A stretch of 64,000 nucleotides of DNA from Xanthocytophaga agilis (GTDB lineage: Bacteria > Bacteroidota > Bacteroidia > Cytophagales > 172606-1). Position 1 is the stretch's first letter. Each line of letters begins with the position of its first letter. Both the position numbers and the translations under genes were made by a program. The stretch covers positions 682,001-746,000 of the forward strand of contig NZ_JASJOU010000001.1 in the NCBI RefSeq assembly GCF_030068605.1, written 5' to 3'. This document shows, piece by piece, positions 44,446 through 53,440 of this stretch. The notes under the pieces were generated by a model. It saw only the letters and a list, made by a program, of their open reading frames with translations. It was not told where the DNA came from and made no database searches.

Positions 44446-45084
44446 TAATCAGACCTGGAAATTTTGTCGCAAATTATCGGACTGTCCAGCTAAAAAAAAC
44501 GTAAAAATACCTGTGATATAACTTTTACAGATTTGAGGGAAAACAAAGGAGTGCAAATCTATTATACTTTAGATATAAAATCAGGGCTGGTCTGAATCCA
44601 AATGGACGATGTGTCTTTATTGGATGGTAGTAGTTTGGTTAGTTGTAGCCAAAAGTAGGAATGAAAGCCTTCTTTTATATATAAGTTATTTAAAATAAGT
44701 AGTAAATGAAAATGAAGTAAGCTTCGTAATTAGCAGGTTTGAGGATGGAAAAAATATTTAAATTTTGCGTTAAGTTCTTGATTGATTATATCAAAAATGA
44801 GGAATCTAAATACAGCTTTTGAGTATATTCTTCTTAATATTACAACTTGTTGGATAATTGTAAATAACCATTACTGATTTGAAATGTCTGTACTCACTCT
44901 GGTATACAATAGAAATTTTAGGGCTGATGATATTTTTACTATTTTGAATACTCCATACCATATTGACATATCTTTTACTTCTATGTATGGCGTATGAAAA
45001 TATAGTTATCTGTCTCTTCTAAACCCTATAGTTAATACATTACTATTTCTTCGGCTTTGTCATTTTTGTTTCACAATTCATTCA
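44446..45084. other. Divergent intergenic region (639 bp), no gene seen
   Basis: This AT-rich spacer lies between the T9SS protein gene and the GH95 gene. CAAATCTA at 44554-44561 reads TAGATTTG on the minus strand, an exact -7 match about 110 bp before 44445, without a clear -33 box. I found no coding frame or strong dyad. Confidence 0.45.
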
Positions 45085-47523
45085 ATGATAGACATTTTCA
45101 AACAAATTCCTTATACAATGTTCTTACAAATAGGTAGAAAGTTCATCCTTTGCTTACTTTATGGATTATTTACAATTCATGTCTTTGGACAGTCTGATCA
45201 TTTGCTTTGGTATAAACAACCTGCAGAGCATTTTGAAGAAAGTCTGGTTTTGGGCAATGGCAGAGTAGGAGCTACTGTTTTTGGTGGTGTAGCAACTGAT
45301 AAGATTTACCTGAATGATGCTACATTATGGTCGGGGGAACCCATTCCACCGAATAAAACACCGGATGCTTACAAACACATTGCAGAGATTCGGCAAGCGC
45401 TTCAAAATGAAGATTATCGGCTTGCAGATCAACTGCAACGGAAAGTTCAGGGTAAGTTTTCCGAATCTTTTTCTCCGCTAGGTACATTAACTATAAACTG
45501 GAAACATGAAAACCAGTTTCAGAACTATTCCCGTCAACTGGACATACAAACTGCTGTTGCCAAAACTGTCTATGATATAGGTCAGACAAAGTTTACCCGT
45601 GAATATCTGGTTTCTTATCCGGATAAAATCTTTGCTATAAAGCTAAAAAGCAGCCAGCCCGGAAGAATAAATTTTGACATTCAGTTTAACAGTTTGCTTA
45701 AATACAAGCCAACAAGTAAAAACCAGATCTTACAGGTCGAAGGATATGCTCCTATCAAGGCTGAGCCCGGTTATCGGAACTTAAAAGACCCGATTCAATT
45801 TATAGAAGGGCGAGGTACCCGTTTTTCCGTACTTGCAGGCTTGAAAACTGCTTCAGGTAAAGTTATCACTACAGATAGTACACTAGGTGTCCGAAATGCA
45901 ACAGAAGTTGTGATCTATGTTTCAGTAGCAACAAGCTTCAACGGATTTGATAAGAATCCTGCCACAGAAGGTCTCAACAATCATGAGATTGCTTTACAGC
46001 AGCTCAATCATGCAATGAAAAAGCCCTTTTCCCAGATCCAAAAAGACCATACTGCCGATTATCAACAGTTTTTTAACCGCGTTTCGCTGGATCTGGGAGG
46101 CTCAAATGTTTCTGAGCTACCTACTGATGAACGCTTGAAACGCTATGATACGGGTGAAGAAGATAAAAAGCTGGAGGTTTTATACTTTCAGTACGGACGG
46201 TATCTGCTTATCAGCAGTTCTCGTACCCCGGGTGTTCCAGCCAACCTACAGGGTATATGGAATCCCTATATGCAACCACCTTGGAGCAGCAACTATACCA
46301 CAAATATCAATGTACAGGAAAACTACTGGCTGGCAGAGAATACCAATCTCTCCGAAATGCATCTGCCTTTAATGGGCTATATTAAAAACATAGCTGCTAC
46401 AGGCAAAATTACTGCTCAACAGTTCTATGGAGTAAAGGGCTGGTGTCTGGCGCATAATTCAGATATATGGGCAATGACTAATCCAGTAGGTGATTACGGG
46501 CAGGGTGATCCGGGCTGGGCTAACTGGAACATGGGAGGTACTTGGATTGCTACTCATCTCTGGGAACATTACCAATTTAGCAAAGACATAGATTTTCTTA
46601 AGAACGAAGCATATCCTTTGATGAAGGGAGCGTCTCAGTTTTGTCTGGACTGGCTGGTTTCAGATAAAAATGGTAAGCTGATTACTTCTCCTTCTACCTC
46701 TCCGGAAAATCTTTACCTTACCCCGGATGGCTATGCAGGGGCTACTCTTTATGGGGGTACTGCTGATCTGGCCATGATTCGTGAATTATTTCAGCAAACG
46801 ATTTCGGCATCTGAAGCATTACATTCGGATGAGGAGTTTAGAAATAGTTTGTCCAAAGCATTGGCTCAATTATATCCCTATCAGATTGGTAAAAAAGGTA
46901 ATCTGCAGGAGTGGTATTATGACTGGGAAGATCAAGACCCCAAACACCGACATCAATCCCATCTGTTTGGATTATTTCCTGGTCATCATATTAGTCCTTC
47001 TCTTACACCTGATCTGGCCAAAGCCTGTGAGCGAAGTCTGGAAATTAAAGGAGATGAAACAACCGGATGGTCGAAAGGGTGGCGTATCAATCTTTGGGCT
47101 CGTTTGGGTGATGGAAACCATGCCTATCGGATGATTCGGGAATTGCTGCACTATGTAGAGCCAGATGCTATACGGAGTCGTAGTTCTAATAAAGGTGGTA
47201 CCTATCCTAATTTATTTGATGCGCATCCTCCATTTCAGATTGATGGGAATTTTGGAGGTTCTGCTGCCTTTGCAGAAATGTTGGTCCAGTCCTCCGAAGA
47301 TAAAATTCATCTTTTACCTGCTCTGCCAGATGTATGGAGTACAGGCTCTGTCAAAGGTATCTGTGCCAGAGGAGGTTTTGAAGTTTCTATTAGCTGGAAA
47401 GACAAACAACCTCTAACTGTAACAATTTTCTCCAAGCGGGGTGGTTCTACAACGGTAGTCTTTAAACAACAAACCAGAAAAATTACTCTTAAGCCAGGTC
47501 AGAACTTGCAAATAAACTGGTGA
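45085..47523 (+). CDS. Alpha-L-fucosidase, glycoside hydrolase family 95 (812 aa)
   Basis: The domain order is that of GH95: an N-terminal beta-super-sandwich with LLWYKQPAEHFEESLVLGNGRVGATVFGG (about 40-68) and IYLNDATLWSGEP, then an (alpha/alpha)6 barrel with LQGIWNPYMQPPWSSNYTTNINVQENYWLAENTNLSE (about 390-426). DPGWANWNMGGTWIATHLW follows, then SPSTSPEN, HRHQSHLFGLFPGHH and FQIDGNFGGSAAFAEML, and a C-terminal beta domain. The family inverts terminal alpha-1,2-fucosides. A signal peptide lies in the first 36 residues; the inner ATG at 45118 (MFLQIGRKF) is an alternative start. It forms a pair with the GH29 gene 155 bp downstream. Confidence 0.92.
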   Translation: MIDIFKQIPYTMFLQIGRKFILCLLYGLFTIHVFGQSDHLLWYKQPAEHFEESLVLGNGRVGATVFGGVATDKIYLNDATLWSGEPIPPNKTPDAYKHIAEIRQALQNEDYRLADQLQRKVQGKFSESFSPLGTLTINWKHENQFQNYSRQLDIQTAVAKTVYDIGQTKFTREYLVSYPDKIFAIKLKSSQPGRINFDIQFNSLLKYKPTSKNQILQVEGYAPIKAEPGYRNLKDPIQFIEGRGTRFSVLAGLKTASGKVITTDSTLGVRNATEVVIYVSVATSFNGFDKNPATEGLNNHEIALQQLNHAMKKPFSQIQKDHTADYQQFFNRVSLDLGGSNVSELPTDERLKRYDTGEEDKKLEVLYFQYGRYLLISSSRTPGVPANLQGIWNPYMQPPWSSNYTTNINVQENYWLAENTNLSEMHLPLMGYIKNIAATGKITAQQFYGVKGWCLAHNSDIWAMTNPVGDYGQGDPGWANWNMGGTWIATHLWEHYQFSKDIDFLKNEAYPLMKGASQFCLDWLVSDKNGKLITSPSTSPENLYLTPDGYAGATLYGGTADLAMIRELFQQTISASEALHSDEEFRNSLSKALAQLYPYQIGKKGNLQEWYYDWEDQDPKHRHQSHLFGLFPGHHISPSLTPDLAKACERSLEIKGDETTGWSKGWRINLWARLGDGNHAYRMIRELLHYVEPDAIRSRSSNKGGTYPNLFDAHPPFQIDGNFGGSAAFAEMLVQSSEDKIHLLPALPDVWSTGSVKGICARGGFEVSISWKDKQPLTVTIFSKRGGSTTVVFKQQTRKITLKPGQNLQINW

Positions 47524-47678
47524 TTGTTATTTACTGAGAAGCATATACTATTTTGTTCAAATCAAGTGTATTTTTGCTGCCATACCGGATTATCAGATTA
47601 CTATTTAAGTACTGCAGGCATAGCTACTAAAAATACAGTTGCCGGTGATAGCTATTACCTGTAAAATTTCTTCTAACT

Positions 47679-49604
47679 ATGAGAATACTCTTTTTTTCGG
47701 CCATTGCTGCTTTTATCTTTATTTGTTGTGCTTGTACTCCAAAAGAGCCACAGAGCCCGCCTTCCGGGTATGGAGCATTACCTTCTCCACAACAGATTGA
47801 ATGGCAGCAAATGGATATGTATGCATTTGTCCATTTCACAATCAATACATTTACTAATAAAGAATGGGGATATGGTGATGAAGATCCTGCGTTATTTAAT
47901 CCAACTGAATTCAATGCCGATAGTATTGTAGCTGCTGCAAAATCTGCAGGACTGACAGGTTTGATTCTAACATGTAAGCACCACGATGGCTTTTGTTTAT
48001 GGCCTACCAAAACTACCACACATAATATTAGTAAAAGCAAATGGAAGGATGGGAAGGGGGATCTGGTGAAAGAGTTTTCGGAAGCTTGTAAAAGAGGCGG
48101 AATCCGATTTGGGGTATATCTTTCTCCTTGGGATAGAAACAATGCCAAGTATGGCGAACCTGAATATCTGGAGATTTATCGTGCTCAAATGAATGAATTG
48201 TTGACTCAGTACGGCCCTGTTTTCGAAATCTGGCATGATGGTGCGAATGGTGGTGACGGGTATTATGGAGGGTCTCGAAAAACAATTAAAATTGATCGTT
48301 CAACCTATTATAAGTGGACAGAAACTTGGGGTTTAGAGAAAAAACTGCAACCACAAGCTGTTATCATGAGTGACATTGGTCCGGATGTTCGTTGGGTAGG
48401 TACAGAAACAGGATTCTCCGGAGATCCTTGCTGGGAAACTTTTACTCCTGAAAGTGATAAAGATTCCTCCGAACCAGCTCCCGGACAGGTGCAATATTGG
48501 AAATCGCTGAATGGTACCCGCAATGGTCGCTATTGGCTACCTGCTGAAACAAACTTCTCTATTCGTCCGGGTTGGTTTTATCATACCAGTGAAGATGATA
48601 AGGTTAAAAGTTCCAATGAGCTAATGAACCATTATTTTGCGTCTATTGGCCATGGAACTACTATGTTGTTAAACATACCTCCAACACCTAAAGGATTGGT
48701 GCATCCTACAGATCAGGCTTCGCTGGCAGGTTTTGGGAAGCTTATCAAAGAGATGTATGCTGTTAACTACGCAGAGGGAGCAACCATAACCACCAGTAGT
48801 GTCAGAGGTGCTACTAAAGACTATGCTCCGGAGAATGTATTGGATAATAACCCTTTTACATACTGGGGTACAGAAGATACGGTAACAACTGGAGAATTAA
48901 CACTTACCCTGAAAGCTCTTTCTACCTTTAGTGTTTTCCGGTTACGGGAAAATATCAAACTGGGACAACGCATTGATGACTGGGCAGTGGATATATGGGA
49001 AAACAATCATTGGAAAGAGGTTGGTAAAGGATCTGCTATTGGCTATTGCCGTCTGGTTCGTTTGACTCAGCCTGTGACTACACAAAAGGTACGTGTCCGA
49101 ATCACAAAGTCAGCAGCAAGTATTTGTTTGAGTGATGTAGCTTTATTTAAAGAACCTGTACCTCTTGCAGAGGCAGTCGGGAAATCACAAAAAGGAATAG
49201 TTGATAAAAAGGGATGGACTACAGATGCAAAACTATCTGCTGCTATTGATAACAATGACCAGACAAATGTAAACCTGAGCATGGATGAGTGGAAAAAAAT
49301 ATCTTCACAGGGACTAACTGTTGATATGAAGAAGGCAGTGAAGATCAAAGCATTTACTTATCTGCCAGTGAGAGACAATGGATATGTAGATAAATTTAAC
49401 TTCTATACCAGTCAGGATGGAAAACGCTGGGATTTACAAAAAGCAGGAGAGTTTTCAAACATTAAGGCCAATCCTATTTCACAGCGTGTTGATTTAGAGA
49501 AACCAGTTAGCGCCCGTTATTTCCGGTTTGAGCCATTGCATGTGATTAGGTCTTTTAATCAAAAAGAAGCGGTAGGAATTACAGAGTTGGGAATTATTGA
49601 GTAA
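47679..49604 (+). CDS. Alpha-L-fucosidase, glycoside hydrolase family 29, lipoprotein (641 aa)
   Basis: The signal ends in several cysteines (C16, C17, C19 in FICCACTPKE), so it is likely lipidated and surface- or periplasm-anchored. The GH29 barrel shows FVHFTINTFTNKEWGYGDE, GLILTCKHHDGFCLWPT (about 94-110), KRGGIRFGVYLSPWD and FEIWHDGANG, where Asp187 is the expected nucleophile. Two F5/8 type C (discoidin)-like modules follow (about 355-480 and 500-640, for example TTGELTLTL and SQRVDLEKPVSARYFRFEPL). Family members release alpha-1,3/1,4/1,6-linked fucose with retention. Together with GH95 this covers most fucosyl linkages of glycans. Confidence 0.92.
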   Translation: MRILFFSAIAAFIFICCACTPKEPQSPPSGYGALPSPQQIEWQQMDMYAFVHFTINTFTNKEWGYGDEDPALFNPTEFNADSIVAAAKSAGLTGLILTCKHHDGFCLWPTKTTTHNISKSKWKDGKGDLVKEFSEACKRGGIRFGVYLSPWDRNNAKYGEPEYLEIYRAQMNELLTQYGPVFEIWHDGANGGDGYYGGSRKTIKIDRSTYYKWTETWGLEKKLQPQAVIMSDIGPDVRWVGTETGFSGDPCWETFTPESDKDSSEPAPGQVQYWKSLNGTRNGRYWLPAETNFSIRPGWFYHTSEDDKVKSSNELMNHYFASIGHGTTMLLNIPPTPKGLVHPTDQASLAGFGKLIKEMYAVNYAEGATITTSSVRGATKDYAPENVLDNNPFTYWGTEDTVTTGELTLTLKALSTFSVFRLRENIKLGQRIDDWAVDIWENNHWKEVGKGSAIGYCRLVRLTQPVTTQKVRVRITKSAASICLSDVALFKEPVPLAEAVGKSQKGIVDKKGWTTDAKLSAAIDNNDQTNVNLSMDEWKKISSQGLTVDMKKAVKIKAFTYLPVRDNGYVDKFNFYTSQDGKRWDLQKAGEFSNIKANPISQRVDLEKPVSARYFRFEPLHVIRSFNQKEAVGITELGIIE

Positions 49605-49630
49605 CCAAACATCCTAGGATATTTTACATA

Positions 49631-49680
49631 TTGCCAGATTGAGTATCTCATAAGTGATACTCAATCTGGCAATTGTTTTT
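49631..49680. terminator. Strong terminator after the fucosidase pair
   Basis: A perfect 17-bp stem (49631-49647 with 49656-49672) with an 8-nt loop is followed on the plus strand by TTGTTTTT. It lies 27 bp past the GH29 stop and may also serve the convergent MerR gene. Confidence 0.85.
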
Positions 49681-49708
49681 AGTGATTTACCCTATAATTG
49701 GTACCATA

Positions 49709-50485
49709 CTACTCTTTTAACTGAGTTTTAGCAAAGTAGCTCATAGCTTTGCTCATAAATAATGCAAACTCGGGGTTAGGTTTCCCATTGATGACCGTAT
49801 AGCGTTCATCGGTTACATACAACTTTCCTAACCCACTATAGGCTTCTGCTTGTTTATTGGGGTCATTTACAGTTCCCCAAAATTTACGGATAATAGTATA
49901 GTGTCTGATAATCTGTTTTTGTACCGATTCACTTTCAGGGTCCAGATGGAGCATGCTCACCAATATTTGAGTAATTTCTTCGCTCTCTGCCTTTAATTGC
50001 GTAAAATCTGCTTTACTCATCTGACGCAATGTTTTTTCAGATTGTTCCACTGCTTGTGCGCCCCATTTTCTTATCGCTTCATTTCTGTAGGCGTCTGCCT
50101 GCCCTTTGGCGAAGCCTGCATATAACTCATCGTCTGTTATCATCTGTTGTTTATCTTTTAGTTTTACAATTGTTTTATCAATCGTCAGGAGTAACTGAGT
50201 AAGACGAGCACGTCTGGACTTTAAAGATGATTTATGACCTTCAAGTGCTTGTACAAGGTCAAAATCAGGATTATCCAGGATAGTGCAGATTTCCTGCAAA
50301 GAGAAATCCAGTTCTTTGTAAAAGAGTATCTGCTGTAATCGTAGTAATTCCTTTTCCCCATACAATCTGTACCTGGCCTCAGTACGGATTGACGGTTTGA
50401 GTAATCCTATTTCATCGTACAGGTGTAGTGTGCGCACACTTACACCTGCCAGCTTTGCCAGTTTAGTAACCGAATATCGACTCAT
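49709..50485 (-). CDS. MerR family regulator with TipAS effector domain (258 aa)
   Basis: The N-terminal MerR winged helix (about 1-70) reads YSVTKLAKLAGVSVRTLHLYDEIGLLKPSIRTEARYRLY, with a coiled-coil dimer helix to about 115. The C-terminal 140 residues match the TipAS antibiotic-recognition domain: ELYAGFAKGQADAYRNEAIRKWGAQAVEQSEK, then QIIRHYTIIRKFWG and NPEFALFMSKAMSYFA. TipA-type regulators sense thiopeptide-like or other amphipathic drugs and activate efflux. No target is adjacent on its own strand: the PanE-like gene lies upstream and is transcribed the same way. No pump is beside it here. Confidence 0.9.
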   Translation of the reverse strand: MSRYSVTKLAKLAGVSVRTLHLYDEIGLLKPSIRTEARYRLYGEKELLRLQQILFYKELDFSLQEICTILDNPDFDLVQALEGHKSSLKSRRARLTQLLLTIDKTIVKLKDKQQMITDDELYAGFAKGQADAYRNEAIRKWGAQAVEQSEKTLRQMSKADFTQLKAESEEITQILVSMLHLDPESESVQKQIIRHYTIIRKFWGTVNDPNKQAEAYSGLGKLYVTDERYTVINGKPNPEFALFMSKAMSYFAKTQLKE

Positions 50486-50551
50486 ATGCCACCTGATTTA
50501 TTGACAGATACAAACATACAGTATGACGTAAGGTAAGAGTCAAGTCTTTTT

Positions 50552-51493
50552 TTACTTTTTTTGAGGAAGGGCTTGCAAGCCTATTTCTGACTTTAGTAAA
50601 GTGAGTTCTCCCAGAAGTTGGGTCTCTCTTACAAATGATTCTTTATTCAATGTTTGGGCAATACGAACAATCTCAAAATTCAGGGTATCTATCTCCGTTG
50701 GGCGGTTATTTTTGATATCCTGAAGAGTAGAAATAAGTTGCCCATCTGAAAACCGACTGATCTGTAGAAGACCCTCTGTAACCTCATTGTATGGAAGGTC
50801 TATTCCTTTTGTGTTGGCAATAGCCAGACATTCCCTGATGACGCGCTGGGCTATTGCCAGAGCCTTTTCATTGCGGTGAAAAATACCATTATCGCTATCC
50901 AGCAGAGGACAAACAGAGTTGAACACACTGTTAATAATTGCTTTTTTCCAGATGACAGGCTGAATATTGGCTTCGACTCTGAAAGGAAAATAACTACTGG
51001 TAAGTTGATCTACAATGGATGATAAAGCACTGTCTTTATGCTGTATGATACCAATAGGAGAGACAGTAACTGGCTTGAAGCGGACTTGCCATTCGGAAAT
51101 TACCTGACTTGTTGCAAAAAGCACACAACGGTAGATGTCCGGAAAGCCATTGGCCTCAAAGGGATTTTCTATACCTAATCCATTCTGGAGAATGACAATG
51201 GGTGAGTTACCTGTTTTTCCTTTGAGTTTTTGTGCCAGTTGCGTATTTCCGTATGATTTGTTTGTCAGAACAATAATACCTTTCAGTTCAGATAGATTGG
51301 ATAAAGTTTCCACCTCAACGGAAGCTTCTACAATTGTTTGATCACTCAAAGTTACCTGAATAGTTTCTGTTGAACTAGAGCCTGTATCCACACTGCCCCG
51401 TAGCAGAATGACTGTCTTTCCCTGTTTTTTCAGAAATACAGCCAGGGCTTTTCCTATTGCCCCTGCGCCAATGATATAGATAGTCTGATTCAT
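50552..51493 (-). CDS. Ketopantoate reductase-like protein (ApbA/PanE family, 313 aa)
   Basis: The Rossmann motif IYIIGAGAIGKALAVFLKKQGKTVILL (about 5-31) starts the NADPH domain, with IIVLTNKSYGNTQLAQKLKGK and IVILQNGLGIENPF (about 97-110) following. The C-terminal helical domain contains PVIWKKAIINSVFNSVCPLLDSDNG with the catalytic Lys, and NNRPTEIDTLNFEIVR near 265-280. This fits ketopantoate reductase, which reduces 2-dehydropantoate to pantoate in CoA synthesis, but many family members act on other 2-keto acids. It ends a GNAT-MarR-PanE operon, with an 11-base gap from the MarR gene. So an accessory, MarR-controlled role is as likely as housekeeping CoA synthesis. Confidence 0.82.
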   Translation of the reverse strand: MNQTIYIIGAGAIGKALAVFLKKQGKTVILLRGSVDTGSSSTETIQVTLSDQTIVEASVEVETLSNLSELKGIIVLTNKSYGNTQLAQKLKGKTGNSPIVILQNGLGIENPFEANGFPDIYRCVLFATSQVISEWQVRFKPVTVSPIGIIQHKDSALSSIVDQLTSSYFPFRVEANIQPVIWKKAIINSVFNSVCPLLDSDNGIFHRNEKALAIAQRVIRECLAIANTKGIDLPYNEVTEGLLQISRFSDGQLISTLQDIKNNRPTEIDTLNFEIVRIAQTLNKESFVRETQLLGELTLLKSEIGLQALPQKK

Positions 51494-51503
51494 CTTTATC
51501 TGT

Positions 51504-51995
51504 TTAGGTAGTTGTTTTTCTTTTTTCAGTTATCTCCTGAGCTCTCTGAGAAAAGCTTTTCTTCTTTAATTGTTCTTCAACTTCGATAATTGCCTGCATT
51601 AGATTGTGCTGAGTGTCAGTAAGATCTGCAATGGCTGCCGTCATTATTGACCAGACAGGTTTCATTTGTTCCACCAGTTGTTTGCCCTTATTGCTCAATT
51701 GTATCAGTCGTTTTCGCTCATCGGTTTTGTCTCGTTTGGATTGGATGAGTTTCTGCTTTTCCAGTTCTTTTAACAAACTGATTGTGGAGGGATGTGTATA
51801 TCCGATTTCTGCCGCAATCTCAACTACACTTAGGACTGTTCGGCTATGTAAGGCATACATGACAGGAAACCACTTAGGTTCAAAGTCGATCTGATGGGCT
51901 TTGTATATCTGCTGTCCATCTTTACGAATGAGTTCGCTGAGTCGTTGTAGTCTGCTTGCAATGGCTAATAAGCCTGCTTCATCTATAGTGCTCAT
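51504..51995 (-). CDS. MarR family transcriptional regulator (163 aa)
   Basis: The winged helix domain runs about residues 30-110: WFPVMYALHSRTVLSVVEIAAEIGYTHPSTISLLKELEKQKLIQSKRDKTDERKRLIQLSNKGKQ. The Glu-Arg-Lys-Arg wing is typical. Flanking helices dimerise it. I start it at the ATG at 51995 (MSTIDEAG); the frame extends to a TTG at 52001 that would overlap the GNAT stop codon. The GNAT gene ends 2 bases before it, so translation is probably coupled. It likely regulates the GNAT-MarR-PanE operon. Confidence 0.9.
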   Translation of the reverse strand: MSTIDEAGLLAIASRLQRLSELIRKDGQQIYKAHQIDFEPKWFPVMYALHSRTVLSVVEIAAEIGYTHPSTISLLKELEKQKLIQSKRDKTDERKRLIQLSNKGKQLVEQMKPVWSIMTAAIADLTDTQHNLMQAIIEVEEQLKKKSFSQRAQEITEKRKTTT

Positions 51996-51997
51996 AA

Positions 51998-52495
51998 TCA
52001 AGCTTGATTTAAATGCAGGTGATAGAATAGTGTATCAACAGGCATAATCGGGAAATAGGAGGGAAGCGCTGATTTAAGTAATGGCTGAAATCCATTTCGT
52101 TCATAAAAACGCTGGGCTGCCCGTAGTACTTCTACTGTTCCAAGATAAAGATCCTTAATCTGGTGTTCTTTGCTGTATACAAACAGAATTTCCAGTAAGC
52201 TTTGGGCTATACCATAGTCTCTGCCTCTGTATTCCTTTTTGACAAACATTTTTCGAATAGCTCCAGCCTGATGGCTTGTGGCAATAAGTGCAATTGTTCC
52301 TACTAATTTATTCTCATCAAATGCACCCCAGAATCCACCGCCTGTATTGTGATAATAGGTTTCAATATCAAACAGGTCAGATTGAGCTTCCAAGGTGACA
52401 GGGATATTAAACTCCAGTTGCTGTATTGGCAGAATCAGTTCCTGAATCTGCCTGCAATGTTCGTTTTGTAACGGTTTGATGATGAACTTGTTCAT
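51998..52495 (-). CDS. GNAT family N-acetyltransferase (165 aa)
   Basis: The GNAT fold is recognised by motif A, GAIRKMFVKKEYRGRDYGIAQSLLEIL (about 85-111), the acetyl-CoA pyrophosphate loop being RGRDYG. A preceding strand KLVGTIALIAT and motif B DLYLGTVEVLRAAQRFYERNGFQPL follow. The substrate is unknown; comparable MarR-linked GNATs act on small amines or peptides. It is the first gene of the operon with MarR and PanE-like genes, and its promoter should lie in the 126-bp divergent spacer at 52496-52622. Confidence 0.88.
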   Translation of the reverse strand: MNKFIIKPLQNEHCRQIQELILPIQQLEFNIPVTLEAQSDLFDIETYYHNTGGGFWGAFDENKLVGTIALIATSHQAGAIRKMFVKKEYRGRDYGIAQSLLEILFVYSKEHQIKDLYLGTVEVLRAAQRFYERNGFQPLLKSALPSYFPIMPVDTLFYHLHLNQA

Positions 52496-52649
52496 AGACG
52501 TTTGTTTTTGTATAAATATATGTAGTTTCCTACGTACATGTATACGTAGTTGAAAAATATTTTTGTGAAACTTTCAGAAAACCGTCTATGGGCTAGGCTG
52601 TTGAGATATTTTTTGTAAATTCTTGTTACATGCTAAACAAATTGTAACA

Positions 52650-53015
52650 ATGAAAGAGCTATTGTATTCAATTGGCTTGCTGGCCTCGGTTAGTATTAGT
52701 TTGGGCTGGCTTTTTAAACTTCTGAACTGGCTTGGCGCAGATCAATTGTTTACCTATGGATTTCTGGGGTTAGTATTGTTGTTTCTTCCATTACTGGCTA
52801 TTGATCAGTTTAGTACAATGCTGGTTACAAATACAACAAATCAGATAAAGGTAGGATTGGGATTGGTTAGTGCTTTCTTAACGGGTATTGCTATTGTATG
52901 TAAACTGCTTAACTTACGAGGAGCAGACTTACTATTAATTGCAGGCACATTATTGTTTGCGTTTGACTTTTTACCATTTTTGTTTTTCCAGATGTACAAA
53001 AAGTCACTGAGGTAA
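52650..53015 (+). CDS. GldL-like small membrane protein with internal repeat (121 aa)
   Basis: Four hydrophobic segments are present in two repeated halves: SLGWLFKLLNWLGADQLFTYGFLGLVLLFLPLLAI and GIAIVCKLLNLRGADLLLIAGTLLFAFDFLPFLFF. The shared pattern KLLN-x-xGAD-xL...FLP resembles the N-terminal part of GldL (gliding and T9SS motor), but the protein lacks the GldL cytoplasmic region. I start it at the ATG at 52650 (MKELLYSIG); the frame extends to a TTG at 52623. Function is unknown. It stands alone. Confidence 0.75.
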   Translation: MKELLYSIGLLASVSISLGWLFKLLNWLGADQLFTYGFLGLVLLFLPLLAIDQFSTMLVTNTTNQIKVGLGLVSAFLTGIAIVCKLLNLRGADLLLIAGTLLFAFDFLPFLFFQMYKKSLR

Positions 53016-53179
53016 TAATACATTCTTGCTGATACTTTGAAGGTTCAGCGCTTCTGAGTATAGGCAATAGTATGGAAGAATATTGGAGAATGTTCTTTTG
53101 TTGTTTAAATACTGCATCCAAACTTTTCAGTATGACTTCCTTACTGGAGATGAGTTGGTCTATCTTCCCATAATTTCCA

Positions 53180-53347
53180 TTAGTCTGCCAGAAAATATCT
53201 AATTGAAGCTTTCACTGCTATGACGTAGTAACTGGTGGATTGTTGTTTGTATTTCCCATGTGAACAGCAGTCAATGCTAATACAGGATACACATAGAGCC
53301 ATAAAAAGTATCACGTACAGATAAATGAGGGGTATCCGGTGCTCCAT
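53180..53347 (-). CDS. Possible tiny lipoprotein (55 aa), tentative
   Basis: The frame from the ATG at 53347 starts MEHRIPLIYLYVILFMALC, followed by VSC, which is a short basic N-terminus, a hydrophobic core of about 14 residues and a good lipobox (LCVSC) at about residue 22. Only about 33 residues follow (SIDCCSHGKYKQQSTSYYVI...). The frame ends with TAA at 53180-53182. Small lipoprotein genes of this size are easily missed, but no ribosome site or homologue supports it, so chance is possible. Confidence 0.3.
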   Translation of the reverse strand: MEHRIPLIYLYVILFMALCVSCISIDCCSHGKYKQQSTSYYVIAVKASIRYFLAD

Positions 53348-53409
53348 CCGGGAATTCAGTAAGATGGCCTGATACTGAAGATAGATATTTTGCTGTGAGA
53401 ATGAAGAAT

Positions 53410-53438
53410 AAAAGGAATAGCTGTCAAACAGCTATTCC
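53410..53438 (-). terminator. Terminator of the dihydroorotase-GT2 operon
   Basis: A perfect 11-bp stem (53414-53424 with 53428-53438, GGAATAGCTGT) with a CAA loop is followed on the minus strand by TTTT at 53410-53413. It lies 2 bp past the GT2 stop. Confidence 0.75.
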
Positions 53439-53440
53439 AC

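Larger units (their letters stand above)
53016..53440. other. Intergenic region (425 bp) with one possible tiny ORF
   Basis: It lies between the GldL-like gene and the terminator of the GT2 gene. Apart from the small lipoprotein-like ORF at 53180-53347 and the GT2 terminator I see no feature. No terminator for the 52650 gene is obvious. Confidence 0.45.

Noticed and set aside
47627-48148. 173-aa minus-strand frame over the GH29 start
   Set aside because: It overlaps a well-supported gene on the other strand and shows no domain.
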